Below, piece by piece: positions 8,146 through 16,508 of a DNA stretch of 64,000 bases. The first letter of the stretch is position 1. Each line of letters starts with the position of its first letter. A model generated the notes under the pieces. That model did not search any database. It worked only from the letters and a program-made list of their open reading frames with translations, and was not told where the DNA came from. The position numbers and the translations under genes are program-made. The DNA comes from Micromonospora tulbaghiae (GTDB lineage Bacteria; Actinomycetota; Actinomycetes; Mycobacteriales; Micromonosporaceae): NCBI RefSeq assembly GCF_900091605.1, contig NZ_FMCQ01000010.1:186001-250000 (forward strand), read 5' to 3'.

Positions 8146-9366
8146 TCACACCGTGAAGCCGTGGAACAGCACCGACGCCAGTCCGAGGGCCAGCACCAGG
8201 TTGAACACTGTGGCGGCGGCGAACACGGTCACCGGCCGCCAGCCGGCCTCGCGCAGCGACGACACGCGGACCTCCAGGCCGATGCTGACGAACGCCAGGA
8301 TCAGGAACCAGACCCGCAGGTCGGTGACGACGGCCATGGTGGCCTTGCCGTCCGCGCCCGCCGCGTCGAGGTACCAGGTGGCGATCACCGAGGCGGCGAC
8401 GAACCCGAGCACGAACTTCGGGAACCGGCGCCACAGCTCGCCGAGCCCGGGGCGCGGGGCGTCCGGCCGGCGCTCCACGTGCAGCGCGAAGTACGCGGTG
8501 AGGGCCACCGCGACCACGCCCATCAGCGCGTTCTGGGTGACCTTGACGATGCTGGCGATCTGGAGCGCGTCCTCACCGGCGAGCGCGCCGGCCGCGGTGA
8601 CGGCGGCGGTGGTGTCGATGTTGCCGCCGATCCAGGCGCCGGCGACCGCGTCGGAGAGGCCGAGCACGTCGGCCAGCCACGGCAGCAGGAAGATCGACGG
8701 CAGCGCGAACGCGATGACCAGGCTGGCCGTGTACGCGAGCTGCTCCCGGCGTGCCCGTACCGCACCAGCGGCGGCGATGGCGGCGCTGACTCCGCAGATC
8801 GACACCGCCGAGGCGAGCAGCGCCCGCAGCTTCTCGTCCAGGCCGAACCGCCCGGCCAGCCACCAGGTGAACAGGAACACGCCACTGATCAGCAGCAGCG
8901 CCTGGGCGATGGCGGGTCCGGCGGCGCTCCCGATGACGGCGAGGTTGATCGAGGCGCCGAGCAGCACCAGACCGGTCTTGATGAAGAACTCGGTACGGAA
9001 CGCGGCGGAGATCCGGTCCCGCAGCCCGGTCACGGTGACGACCAGGTTGCCGAGCAGGCCGAGCAGGATCGCGTAGACCGGGTACTCGACGGCGCCGGCC
9101 ACGTCCTCGATCGCGCTGCCCTCGGCCCAGACCGGCACGTTCTGTTCGAGGTACCGGGTGAGCGCGGCGAGACCGAGCACCACCAGCAGGCCCAGGCCGG
9201 TCCAGGCCCAGAACGCGCCGGTACGCAGGTCGGCCCGGGGTGGAGCGACCGCGGGCGTACCGGCGGGTCGGTCCACCGGGGTCGCGGTGGCCGGGGCGTC
9301 CGCGGTGGAGGCCGCGGACGGCCCGGCGGCGGTGTTGCGGACGGCGGGTTCCGGGGCGGCGGCCAT
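8146..9366 (-). CDS. YeiH/UPF0324 family putative sulfate exporter
   Basis: 406 residues from the ATG at 9366, which overlaps the stop of the small upstream gene by one base (TGATG). About ten hydrophobic segments; signature regions TEFFIKTGLVLLGASINL, SICGVSAAIAA and GAWIGGNIDTTAAVTAAG. The N-terminal 45 residues are Pro/Ala-rich and look disordered. The family is annotated as an inner membrane sulfate or sulfite exporter, but the substrate is weakly established. Operon: small membrane peptide, this gene, flavin reductase; a TetR gene lies upstream on the same strand. Confidence 0.87.
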   Translation of the reverse strand: MAAAPEPAVRNTAAGPSAASTADAPATATPVDRPAGTPAVAPPRADLRTGAFWAWTGLGLLVVLGLAALTRYLEQNVPVWAEGSAIEDVAGAVEYPVYAILLGLLGNLVVTVTGLRDRISAAFRTEFFIKTGLVLLGASINLAVIGSAAGPAIAQALLLISGVFLFTWWLAGRFGLDEKLRALLASAVSICGVSAAIAAAGAVRARREQLAYTASLVIAFALPSIFLLPWLADVLGLSDAVAGAWIGGNIDTTAAVTAAGALAGEDALQIASIVKVTQNALMGVVAVALTAYFALHVERRPDAPRPGLGELWRRFPKFVLGFVAASVIATWYLDAAGADGKATMAVVTDLRVWFLILAFVSIGLEVRVSSLREAGWRPVTVFAAATVFNLVLALGLASVLFHGFTV

Positions 9367-9512
9367 CACGGCACCAGCCCGGCGGGGATCGCGCCGGCCA
9401 GCACCAGGAGCAGCAGCGCGAGGCCGAGGACGGTGGCAGCCCAGTCCTCGCTGAAGGCGAGCCGGGACGTGCCTGCGGTGGGCGGTTCGGGTGGCGTGGG
9501 CGCGTTGCTCAT
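9366..9512 (-). CDS. 48-residue single-pass membrane peptide coupled to the YeiH gene
   Basis: Reads MSNAPTPPEPPTAGTSRL, then SEDWAATVLGLALLLLVLAG as one transmembrane helix, ending IPAGLVP. An AGGAG Shine-Dalgarno stands at the right distance from the ATG and the stop overlaps the exporter start by one base, so translation is coupled. As I recall, larger YeiH-like proteins can begin with an EDWWA-type helix, so this may be that helix encoded separately. The alternative is an unrelated accessory peptide. Too short for most gene callers. Confidence 0.72.
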   Translation of the reverse strand: MSNAPTPPEPPTAGTSRLAFSEDWAATVLGLALLLLVLAGAIPAGLVP

Positions 9513-9600
9513 GAGGGCTCCTACGGGTACGCGCGGGCGACGGAGGGCAGCCGGAGGCGAGGGGTGATCGACCGGCCGGAGCCGATCGATGGAGAGAGTT

Positions 9601-9619
9601 TCCTACTTAACTAGTAGGA
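9601..9619. promoter_or_regulatory. Inverted repeat, candidate TetR operator
   Basis: TCCTACT-TAACT-AGTAGGA: 7-base arms with a 5-base spacer, AT-rich in a very GC-rich setting. It lies directly after the tetR stop and about 90 bases upstream of the small membrane peptide that starts the yeiH operon. TetR proteins bind palindromes of this size, so it may be the operator controlling that operon. A role as tetR terminator is less likely because the stem is AT-rich and there is no T-run. Confidence 0.5.
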
Positions 9620-10411
9620 TTACAAGGTCTTCCCGGGCTCCGGCTCACCCGCGGCGCGGGCGGCCACCACCACCGAGATGCCGTCGAGCACCCGCTGGAG
9701 ACCGAACTCGAAGGCGTGGTCCGGCCCGTACGCCCCGCCGTGCGCCATACCGGCGGCGGTGCCGACCCGCGCGGCGAGTGGAAAACTGCCGGCGGTCATG
9801 AACTTCTCCAGCCAGGGGCCGTGCGTCTGCCACCACTGGTCGTCGGTCATCCCGGTCTCACGTTCCAGCTCGGCCACGTCCAGCGCGACCCGGGCCGCGC
9901 TCTTGGCGTGCCCCAGCACGAGCGTGAGAACCGCGTCCATCTCCACGTCGTCGAGCCCGATGTCCGCTACCGCGTGCAGTTCGTAGTCGTACTTGGCGAG
10001 CACGTTCGGGCCGAGCACCGGCCGGGTCGTCTCGGCGCGCAGCAGCCACGGATGGGCCCGGTAGAGCGCGAGGTTGTCGCGGGCGATGCGTTCCAGCCGG
10101 CCCCGCCAGCCACCCGGCACGCCGGACGGGCGCGGCAGGTCACCGAGGACGGTGTCCACCATGACGTCGAGCAGTTCCGCCTTGCCCGGGACGTACGTGT
10201 AGACGGACATGGTCCCGACGCCGAGCGCCTCGCTGACCCGGCGCATGGTGAGCGCGTCGATGCCCTCGGCGTCGGCGATCTCGACCGCGGTGCGCACGAT
10301 CCGGTCGACGCTGAGGCCGGGACCGGCGCCACGGCTGGCCGGCTCCCGGGTACGCCAGAGAAGGGCCAGGCTGCGGGCGGGATCGGCCTTGCGCCGGCGC
10401 TCCTTCGACAT
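9620..10411 (-). CDS. TetR family regulator with TetR_C (tetracycline-repressor-like) domain
   Basis: 263 residues. HTH at about 34-80: LSVDRIVRTAVEIADAEG, then ALTMRRVSEALGVGTMSVYTYVPGKAELLDVM. The C-terminal domain resembles the class of TetR(C_1), with HPWLLRAETTRPVLGPN and a late His-containing helix AHGGAYGPDHAFEFGLQRVLDGI. Members repress efflux or detoxification genes and are released by small molecules. Targets could be the yeiH operon downstream, where an AT-rich palindrome lies, or the divergent helR; the first is favoured by operator position. Confidence 0.88.
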   Translation of the reverse strand: MSKERRRKADPARSLALLWRTREPASRGAGPGLSVDRIVRTAVEIADAEGIDALTMRRVSEALGVGTMSVYTYVPGKAELLDVMVDTVLGDLPRPSGVPGGWRGRLERIARDNLALYRAHPWLLRAETTRPVLGPNVLAKYDYELHAVADIGLDDVEMDAVLTLVLGHAKSAARVALDVAELERETGMTDDQWWQTHGPWLEKFMTAGSFPLAARVGTAAGMAHGGAYGPDHAFEFGLQRVLDGISVVVAARAAGEPEPGKTL

Positions 10412-10490
10412 GGTGCCGTCATCCTACCGGCCACGCCGGTCACCGGCCGTCGGCGGGACGCCGGAAAGGGCGGCCCGAGAATTGTTCGCG

Positions 10491-10516
10491 CAAAAAGAAT
10501 GGCGGGTTCTCCCGCC
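10491..10516 (-). terminator. Candidate intrinsic terminator on the minus strand
   Basis: Read on the minus strand, GGCGGG-AGAA-CCCGCC forms a perfect 6-base stem with a 4-base loop followed by ATTCTTTTTG. It would stop antisense transcription from the helR side before tetR. On the plus strand there is no T-run, so it should not stop helR. Confidence 0.45.
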
Positions 10517-10540
10517 ACTACCAACATATAGCGCACCCCC

Positions 10541-10557
10541 GGTCTTGCCGCAAGACC
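10541..10557 (+). promoter_or_regulatory. Rifamycin-associated-element-like inverted repeat upstream of helR
   Basis: GGTCTTGC-C-GCAAGACC is a perfect 8-base inverted repeat around one base, with further C/G symmetry outside. It lies 79 bases upstream of the helR start. Actinobacterial rifamycin-inducible genes, including helR and rph, are reported to carry a conserved element (RAE) of this general form with a TTGC-N-GCAA core; the match is from memory, not from an alignment. Confidence 0.65.
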
Positions 10558-10635
10558 CGGGTAAGGGCGCACAATTGCCGGCCGTAACCCATTGCCGAGG
10601 CATTCGAAAGAGCCGCGAAGAGCGGAGGCTCGGCC

Positions 10636-12807
10636 GTGCCCGTGATCGGAGACGAGTTGAACCTGCCCACCACGAGCGTTTTCGATCTTCCCGAGCGTCT
10701 GTCGGCGAAGGCCGACCCGGACCTGATCGCCGCCGACGAGCGGCACTTCGCCGCCATCGCGGACAGCCTGCGCCGCTCGATCGCCGAACTGACCGACCGG
10801 CTCGACGCGACGCGCCGGGCCGCGGGCGGCCGGGGCCGGCAGGCGGTCGACCGGGACCAGGAGGTACGCCGGTTGAGCGCGCGCCTGCGTACGCTGCGCC
10901 GTTACGGCCTGGACCTGTGCCTGGGCCGGATGGTCGGCGCGGACGGCGCGGCCCCGGTGTACGTGGGCCGGCTCGGCCTGACCGACGGCGAGGGCGGCCG
11001 GCTGCTGCTGGACTGGCGCTCCCCCGCCGCCGAGCCGTTCTTCGGCGCGACCCACGCCGACCCGAGGGGCCTGGTCAGCCGCCGCCGGTACCGGTGGAGC
11101 GGAGGCCGGATCACCGACTACTGGGACGAGGTGTTCACCGCCGACGGACTGGCCGGGCACGCCGCGCTGGACGACCAGTCCGCGTTCATCGCCAGCCTGG
11201 GCGCGACCCGGTCGGCGCGGATGCGCGACGTGCTCGGCACCATCCAGGCCGACCAGGACGCGATCATCCGGGCCGGTTCCCGGGGCGCGCTGGTGGTCGA
11301 CGGCGGCCCCGGCACCGGCAAGACGGTGGTGGCGCTGCACCGCACCGCGTACCTGCTGCACGCCGACCCGCGGCTGGGCGAGCGCCGGGGCGGCGTGCTC
11401 GTCGTGGGCCCGCACCAGCCGTACCTGAACTACGTCTCCGACGTGCTGCCCAGCCTGGGCGAGGAGGACGTACAGATCTGCACGCTCGCCGACCTGGTGC
11501 CCGAGGGCGCGGCGGCGGCGCCCGAGACCGACCCGGAGGTGGCCCGGCTCAAGGCGTCGGCGGACCTGGTGCGGGCGATCGACGGCGCGGTCCGGTTCTA
11601 CGAGGAGCCGCCCACGACCGTATTGACGGTCGGCGTCGAGGACGCCGAGTTGCGGCTGACCGCCGACGACTGGGCGACGGCGTTCGAGGCGGCCGGGCCG
11701 GGCGTCCCGCACAACGAGGCCCGCGACGACGTGTGGGAGGAACTGCTCACGATCCTCGTGGAGAAGTACCGGGGCGACGAGCCGGAGGAGGCGGTTCGCC
11801 GGGCGCTGGGGCGCGACCGGGAACTGGTCACGGCATTCGGCCGGGCGTGGCCGCTGCTCGACCCGCTCGACGTGGTGGCCGACCTCTGGTCGGTGCCGGC
11901 CTACCTGCGCCGGTGCGCCCCCTGGCTGAGTGCCGAGGAGATCCGTACGCTGCGGCGGGCCGACCCCCGGGCCTGGACGGTGGCGGACCTGCCGTGGCTG
12001 GACGCGGCCCGGCGGCGGGTCGGCGATCCGGAGGCGTCGCTGCGGCGGCGCCGCGACGAGGCGGTGCTGGCCGCGCAGCGCGTCGAGATGGACACGGTGG
12101 TCGACGCCCTGATCGCCTCGCACGCCTACGACGACGGCGAGGGTCTGATGACAATGCTGTACGGCGAGGACATGCGGACCAGCCTGGTCGACTCCAGCGC
12201 GTTGAGCGTGGCCGATCCGGACCTGCTGGCCGGGCCGTTCGCGCACGTCGTGGTGGACGAGGCGCAGGAGCTGACCGACGCGCAGTGGCAGATGCTGCTG
12301 GCGCGCTGCCCGTCGCGCAGCTTCACGGTGGTCGGTGACCGGGCGCAGGCGCGGCACGGGTTCACCGAGTCGTGGCCGCAGCGGCTGGCGCGGGCCGGGT
12401 TCGACCGGGTCGAGGTGGCGACGCTGACTGTCAACTACCGCACCCCGGCGCAGGTGATGGCGGCGGCCGAGCCGGTGATCCGGGCCGTCCTCCCGGACGC
12501 CAACGTGCCCACGTCCATCCGCGACGGCGCCCCGGTGCGGTACGGCGACCGCGCCGACCTGCGCGCGGTGGTGGACGGCTGGCTCGCCGCCCACAGCGAG
12601 GGCCTCGCGTGCGTCATCGGCGATCCGGCGTTCCCGGCGACGGACCGGGTCCGCTCGCTGAGCCCGGTGCTGGCCAAGGGGCTGGAGTTCGACCTGGTGG
12701 TGCTGGTCGACCCGGAGGCGTTCGGCGACGGGGTCGCCGGCGCGGTGGACCGGTATGTCGCGATGACCCGGGCCACCGGCGAGCTGGTCGTGCTCACCGG
12801 GCCGTGA
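10636..12807 (+). CDS. helR: HelR-like RNA polymerase-recycling helicase-like ATPase (HelD family)
   Basis: 723 residues, GTG start preceded by GCGGAGG. N-terminal coiled coil (about 30-95) as in HelD proteins, a GRLGLTD and LLLDWRSPAAEPFF region, Walker A GGPGTGKT near residue 223, the HRTAYLLH helix that follows it, Walker B VVVDEAQELTDAQW near 538 and C-terminal UvrD-like motifs (VNYRTPAQV, LAKGLEFDLVVL, VAMTRAT). HelD-type proteins enter RNA polymerase channels and release stalled enzyme; the Streptomyces HelR branch is reported to protect RNA polymerase from rifamycins. The upstream rifamycin-type element supports the HelR assignment. A strong terminator follows. Confidence 0.88.
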   Translation: MPVIGDELNLPTTSVFDLPERLSAKADPDLIAADERHFAAIADSLRRSIAELTDRLDATRRAAGGRGRQAVDRDQEVRRLSARLRTLRRYGLDLCLGRMVGADGAAPVYVGRLGLTDGEGGRLLLDWRSPAAEPFFGATHADPRGLVSRRRYRWSGGRITDYWDEVFTADGLAGHAALDDQSAFIASLGATRSARMRDVLGTIQADQDAIIRAGSRGALVVDGGPGTGKTVVALHRTAYLLHADPRLGERRGGVLVVGPHQPYLNYVSDVLPSLGEEDVQICTLADLVPEGAAAAPETDPEVARLKASADLVRAIDGAVRFYEEPPTTVLTVGVEDAELRLTADDWATAFEAAGPGVPHNEARDDVWEELLTILVEKYRGDEPEEAVRRALGRDRELVTAFGRAWPLLDPLDVVADLWSVPAYLRRCAPWLSAEEIRTLRRADPRAWTVADLPWLDAARRRVGDPEASLRRRRDEAVLAAQRVEMDTVVDALIASHAYDDGEGLMTMLYGEDMRTSLVDSSALSVADPDLLAGPFAHVVVDEAQELTDAQWQMLLARCPSRSFTVVGDRAQARHGFTESWPQRLARAGFDRVEVATLTVNYRTPAQVMAAAEPVIRAVLPDANVPTSIRDGAPVRYGDRADLRAVVDGWLAAHSEGLACVIGDPAFPATDRVRSLSPVLAKGLEFDLVVLVDPEAFGDGVAGAVDRYVAMTRATGELVVLTGP

Positions 12808-12811
12808 CCGC

Positions 12812-12847
12812 ACCCCCGGGGGCGGAGTGTGGACCGCCCCCGGGGGT
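12812..12847. terminator. Bidirectional terminator between helR and the ABC permease gene
   Basis: ACCCCCGGGGGCGG and CCGCCCCCGGGGGT form a perfect 14-base stem around an 8-base loop, between two convergent genes. Actinobacterial terminators of this kind often lack a T-run. Confidence 0.75.
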
Positions 12848-12852
12848 ACGGC

Positions 12853-13662
12853 TCAGCGGCTCAGCGCCCGGTAGCGGCGCAGCGACAGCGGCAGGAACAC
12901 CGCGACCAGCACCAGCGGCCAGAGCACCGCCAGCAGCGGGTGGTGGGTGGCCACCCACGAGTCGCCGCCCCAGCCGGGGTTGCCGAACAGCTCCCGGGTG
13001 GCCCCGACGGTCGCGGACAGCGGATTCCACTCGGCTACCGCGCCCAGCCACGCGGGCATTGTGGACGGCGCCACGAACGCGCTGGACAGGAAGCCGAGCG
13101 GGAACTCCAGCGTCTGCACGGCGGTCACCGCGCTCTGCCCCTTCACCGTCAGGCCGAGGAAGATGCCCACCCAGACCAGCGCGAACCGCAGCAGCAGGAT
13201 CAGCCCGAGCGCGGCGAGCGTGTCGCCGAGGTCGCCGCGCGCCCGCCACCCGACGGCCAGGCCGACGAGCAGCATGACGGCGAGCGTCACCACCGCGAAC
13301 ATCAGGTCGGCGGCCGCGCGGCCGAGCAGCGGGGCCAGCCGGGACACCGGCATGGACCGCAGCCGGTCGGTGACACCGCGGTCCAGGTCCGCCGACACCG
13401 CCATGGTGGTCATGCTGATGCCGAAGACCATGGTCATGGCGAACATGCCGGGCATCAGGAACTCCCGGTAGCTGCCGCCGCCCGGTACCTGGAGCGCGCC
13501 GCCGAACAGGTACGCGAACATCAGCACCATCAGGATGTCGAAGCCCAGCGAGCCGATCAGCGGGCCGGGCTCGCGCCGCCAGTGCGCCAGCGCGCGCCCG
13601 GTGAGCGTCAGGCCGTCACCGGCCAGGGACGGGCGCCGGGCCGGGGTCACCGTCGCGGTCAC
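12853..13662 (-). CDS. ABC-2 type permease, DrrB-like
   Basis: 269 residues with six hydrophobic segments. GTG start overlaps the stop of the ATPase gene (GTGA), so the two are translationally coupled. Typical DrrB features: ALAHWRREPGPLIGS at the N-terminus, the ADLDRGVTDRLRSMPVSR cytoplasmic loop, and NPLSATVGATRELFGNP before the last helix. With the ATPase it forms a two-gene exporter of the daunorubicin-resistance type; the drug or lipid exported is unknown. Convergent with helR. Confidence 0.88.
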   Translation of the reverse strand: MTATVTPARRPSLAGDGLTLTGRALAHWRREPGPLIGSLGFDILMVLMFAYLFGGALQVPGGGSYREFLMPGMFAMTMVFGISMTTMAVSADLDRGVTDRLRSMPVSRLAPLLGRAAADLMFAVVTLAVMLLVGLAVGWRARGDLGDTLAALGLILLLRFALVWVGIFLGLTVKGQSAVTAVQTLEFPLGFLSSAFVAPSTMPAWLGAVAEWNPLSATVGATRELFGNPGWGGDSWVATHHPLLAVLWPLVLVAVFLPLSLRRYRALSR

Positions 13663-14627
13663 GCGGTCACCTCCACGCCGGTCCGGTCGGCGGACGGCCC
13701 GCCGGTGAGCTGGAGGAACACCTCGTCCAGTGTGGGTCGCCGCAGCGCCACGTCGGCCACCGTCACGCCGTCGGCGTCGAGCGCGCGCAGCACCTCGGTG
13801 AGCGCGCCGGCCCGGTCGCCGACCTGGGCGCTGACCGCCCGCCGGTCCGGATCGACCGCCGGTTCGGCGCGGGCGACCGTACGCAGCCGCCCGGCGGCGG
13901 TGGCAAGGTCGGCGGCGTCGCGTACGACCAGTTCGATCCGGTCGCCGCCGAGCCGGGACTTGAGCGCGTCAGGGGTGCCCTCGGCGATCACCCGGCCGGC
14001 GTCGAGCACGCAGACGCGATCGGCGAGCTGGTCGGCCTCGTCCAGGTACTGCGTGGTGAGCAGCACCGTTGTGCCGGCGCGCACCAGGTCGCGTACCGCC
14101 TCCCACACCTCGTTGCGCCCGCGCGGGTCGAGCGCGGTGGTCGGCTCGTCCAGGAACAGCACCGCGGGCGCGAGGATCATGCCGGCGGCCAGGTCGAGGC
14201 GGCGGCGCATGCCACCGGAGTACGTGCGTACCGGCCGCCCACCGGCGTCGGCGAGCCCGAACCGGTCGAGCAGTTCGCCGGCGCGCCGTCTCGCAGTGAC
14301 CCGGTCCAGGTGGAACAGCCGGCCGAAGATGACCAGGTTCTCCCGCCCGCTCAGTGCCTCGTCCACCGCCGGGTGCTGCCCGACCAGGCCGATGCGGTGG
14401 CGCACCTGGTCGGCCTGCCCCGCCACGTCGGAGCCGGCGACCTCGGCCCGCCCGGCGTCGAAGCGCAGCAGTGTGGCCAGGATGCGTACGGCTGTGGTCT
14501 TGCCGGCGCCGTTCGGGCCGAGCAGCCCGCACACGGTGCCCGGTGGCACCCGCAGGTCGAAGCCGTCCAGCGCGTCCGTGTCCCCGTACCGCTTGCGCAG
14601 GCCCTCCGCGAGGATCGCGTGTTCCAC
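13659..14627 (-). CDS. ABC transporter ATPase, DrrA-like
   Basis: 322 residues. The GTG at 14627 is chosen because GGAGGGG stands eight bases upstream; the frame is open to 14666. Walker A GPNGAGKT, Q-loop VGQHPAVDEALSG, signature YSGGMRRRLDLA, Walker B VLFLDEPT, and the C-terminal DrrA-type domain ending near LRRPTLDEVFLQLTGG. Powers export with the coupled DrrB-like permease. A tandem ACGTAC repeat upstream of the start could be a regulator site. Confidence 0.9.
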   Translation of the reverse strand: MEHAILAEGLRKRYGDTDALDGFDLRVPPGTVCGLLGPNGAGKTTAVRILATLLRFDAGRAEVAGSDVAGQADQVRHRIGLVGQHPAVDEALSGRENLVIFGRLFHLDRVTARRRAGELLDRFGLADAGGRPVRTYSGGMRRRLDLAAGMILAPAVLFLDEPTTALDPRGRNEVWEAVRDLVRAGTTVLLTTQYLDEADQLADRVCVLDAGRVIAEGTPDALKSRLGGDRIELVVRDAADLATAAGRLRTVARAEPAVDPDRRAVSAQVGDRAGALTEVLRALDADGVTVADVALRRPTLDEVFLQLTGGPSADRTGVEVTA

Positions 14628-14656
14628 GTCTGTGTCCCCTCCGTTGACGAGGGCAC

Positions 14657-14675
14657 TAACGTACAACGTACGGTA
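14657..14675 (-). promoter_or_regulatory. Tandem ACGTAC repeat upstream of the DrrAB-type operon
   Basis: The bases AACGTACAACGTACGGTA hold two ACGTAC copies seven bases apart, 30-50 bases before the ATPase start. Read on the minus strand this includes TACGTT, a possible -10. It may be a promoter with an overlapping repressor site; no known consensus is claimed. Confidence 0.35.
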
Positions 14676-14693
14676 TGGCGTCCGCCAACGTTT

Positions 14694-15341
14694 TCAGTCG
14701 ACCACGCGGTGCTCCCACGCCCAGACCGCGACCTCGGTGCGGTTGCGCAGGCCGAGCTTGGTCTGCACCGCGGAGACGTGGCTCTTGACGGTGCTCAGCG
14801 AGATGAACAGCTCCGCGCCGATCTCCAGGTTCGTCCGGCCCCGGGCGATCTCGCGTACCACCTCGACCTCCCGCTCCGACAGCGCCGGGCGGCGCTCGTC
14901 ACGCGGCGGCGCGGGCGGGGTCAGGTGACGCAGCAACCGGACCGTCACCGACGGGGACACGAGCGCGTCGCCCTGGTGCGCCGCCCGCACCGCCTCCACC
15001 AGCAGGGCCGGTCCGGCGTCCTTGAGCAGGAACCCCGCCGCTCCCCCGCGCAGCGCACCGTAGACGTACTCGTCCAGGTCGAACGTGGTGACCACGACGA
15101 CCCGCAGCGGGTCGGCCACCTCGGGCCCGGCGAGCGCCCGCGTCACCTGGAGCCCGTCGAGCCGCGGCATCCGGATGTCCACCAGGCAGACGTCGGGGCG
15201 CAGCCGGCGCGCCTGGGCGACCGCGTCGACGCCGTCGGACGCCTCGGCCACCACGGTGATGTCCGGCTGGTCCTCCAGGATCAGCCGCAGCCCGCCGCGC
15301 ACCATCGCCTGGTCGTCGGCGAGCAGCACCCGGATCGTCAT
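14694..15341 (-). CDS. Response regulator, NarL/LuxR type
   Basis: 215 residues. ATG at 15341 overlaps the kinase stop by one base. Receiver domain with acidic pair VLLADDQAMVRGG, phospho-acceptor Asp in DVCLVDIRMPRLDG (near residue 55), VVTTFDLDEYVY and the switch Lys in GFLLKDAGPALL. C-terminal LuxR HTH: LSEREVEVVREIARGRTNLEIGAELFISLSTVKSHVS. Partner of the upstream kinase. The divergent ABC transporter operon is the likely target. Confidence 0.92.
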   Translation of the reverse strand: MTIRVLLADDQAMVRGGLRLILEDQPDITVVAEASDGVDAVAQARRLRPDVCLVDIRMPRLDGLQVTRALAGPEVADPLRVVVVTTFDLDEYVYGALRGGAAGFLLKDAGPALLVEAVRAAHQGDALVSPSVTVRLLRHLTPPAPPRDERRPALSEREVEVVREIARGRTNLEIGAELFISLSTVKSHVSAVQTKLGLRNRTEVAVWAWEHRVVD

Positions 15342-16462
15342 CACGCCCTCCCGTTCGGCACTACCGCCCGCACCGACCACCCGGCACCGTCCGGGCGGGG
15401 ACCGGCGCGCAACGTGCCGCCGAGGGCCTCGACCCGCTCCCGCAGGCCGATCAGGCCGTATCCGTCCCGGGACCCGGCGGGCGCGCCGGACGCGTCGTCG
15501 GTCACCTCGACCACCACGGCGTCCGGCTCCCGCGCCACGTCCACAGTGACCTGGGCGGCGTGCGGGGCGTGGCGGGCCACGTTCGTCAGCGCCTCCCGGA
15601 CGATCCGGTGCACGGTGCTGGTGACCTCCGGCGGCCAGGCCGTCTGTTCCGGTAGCCGCAGCCGCACCGGCGGGCCCTGCCGGCGGAACCGCTCGACCAG
15701 CTCCTCGACCTGCTCCGGACCGGCCGAGGCCGGGGGCGCGTCGGCGGTGTCGCGCAGCACCCCGACCAGGCGGCGCATGGCCCGCATCGCCTCGCCGCCG
15801 GCCGCCTCGATGCCGGCCAGCGACTCCGTGGCGCGCGCCGGATCCCGGCGTCCGACCAGGTGGGCGGCCTGCGCCTGCACCACCATGCCGGTGACGTGGT
15901 GGGCCACCACGTCGTGCAGTTCCCGGGCCAGCTCCAGCCGCTCGTCGCGGCGTACCCGCTCGGCGGTGACCTTCGCCCGCTCGTCGAGCAGCCGCAACGT
16001 GAGCCCGGCGGCGACCCCGCCGAGCCAGCACAGGCTGTTGAGCGCCACCACCCCGGACCCGCCCGCCCCAGGCCGGGCGGACGACCACGCCCCGACCGCC
16101 ACCACGAGCCCACCGGCGGCGATCAGGCCGGCGGGCAGCGGCGGCAGCGCGCGTACCGCCGATCCGACCAGGACGGCCGACGCCAGCGCCAGCGCGGGCC
16201 CCGGCTCGGTGGGCAGGTCGAACAGCCGGGCGGCGACGACGGCCGACGCCGCGACGACGAGTCCGGCAACGGCCGTGACGACGCGCTGCCGGTGGCGTAG
16301 CAGAGCCAGCGCGCCGACCACGACGGCGGCCGCCCCGCCGACGAGCCAGTACCGCAGTCCCCAGCTCGCGGCGATCGCCACCGCCTGGACGCCGATCGCG
16401 GCGAGCAGCACCACGGCGAGCCCCGCCGTCGCCGCCACCCGGGTGAGCCGTTCGGTAGCCAT
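15341..16462 (-). CDS. Sensor histidine kinase, DesK/NarX type (HisKA_3)
   Basis: 373 residues from the ATG at 16462, with TAGCGT seven bases upstream (probably leaderless). About five to six transmembrane segments fill residues 1-165, with no obvious extracellular domain. HisKA_3 phospho-His in ELARELHDVVAHHVTGM, N-box REALTNVARHAP and G-box GYGLIGLRERVEALGGTLRAG. Autophosphorylates and passes phosphate to the coupled regulator. Such intramembrane-sensing kinases often detect envelope stress or antibiotics and sit beside ABC transporters, as here. Confidence 0.92.
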   Translation of the reverse strand: MATERLTRVAATAGLAVVLLAAIGVQAVAIAASWGLRYWLVGGAAAVVVGALALLRHRQRVVTAVAGLVVAASAVVAARLFDLPTEPGPALALASAVLVGSAVRALPPLPAGLIAAGGLVVAVGAWSSARPGAGGSGVVALNSLCWLGGVAAGLTLRLLDERAKVTAERVRRDERLELARELHDVVAHHVTGMVVQAQAAHLVGRRDPARATESLAGIEAAGGEAMRAMRRLVGVLRDTADAPPASAGPEQVEELVERFRRQGPPVRLRLPEQTAWPPEVTSTVHRIVREALTNVARHAPHAAQVTVDVAREPDAVVVEVTDDASGAPAGSRDGYGLIGLRERVEALGGTLRAGPRPDGAGWSVRAVVPNGRA

Positions 16463-16508
16463 GCCCAGCACGCTAGGAGATCGCGGGCCGGGCCGAACCG
16501 GCCGAAAG

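Noticed and set aside
9967-12813. Minus-strand 948-codon open frame covering helR
   Set aside because: It is antisense to helR, which has clear ATPase motifs; the predicted protein is Arg/Pro/Gln-rich without domains, as expected from third-position GC bias. Only its unrelated end overlaps tetR in another frame.
12829-14928. Plus-strand 699-codon open frame
   Set aside because: Antisense shadow of the DrrAB-type genes; composition is Ser/Arg/Thr-rich and featureless.
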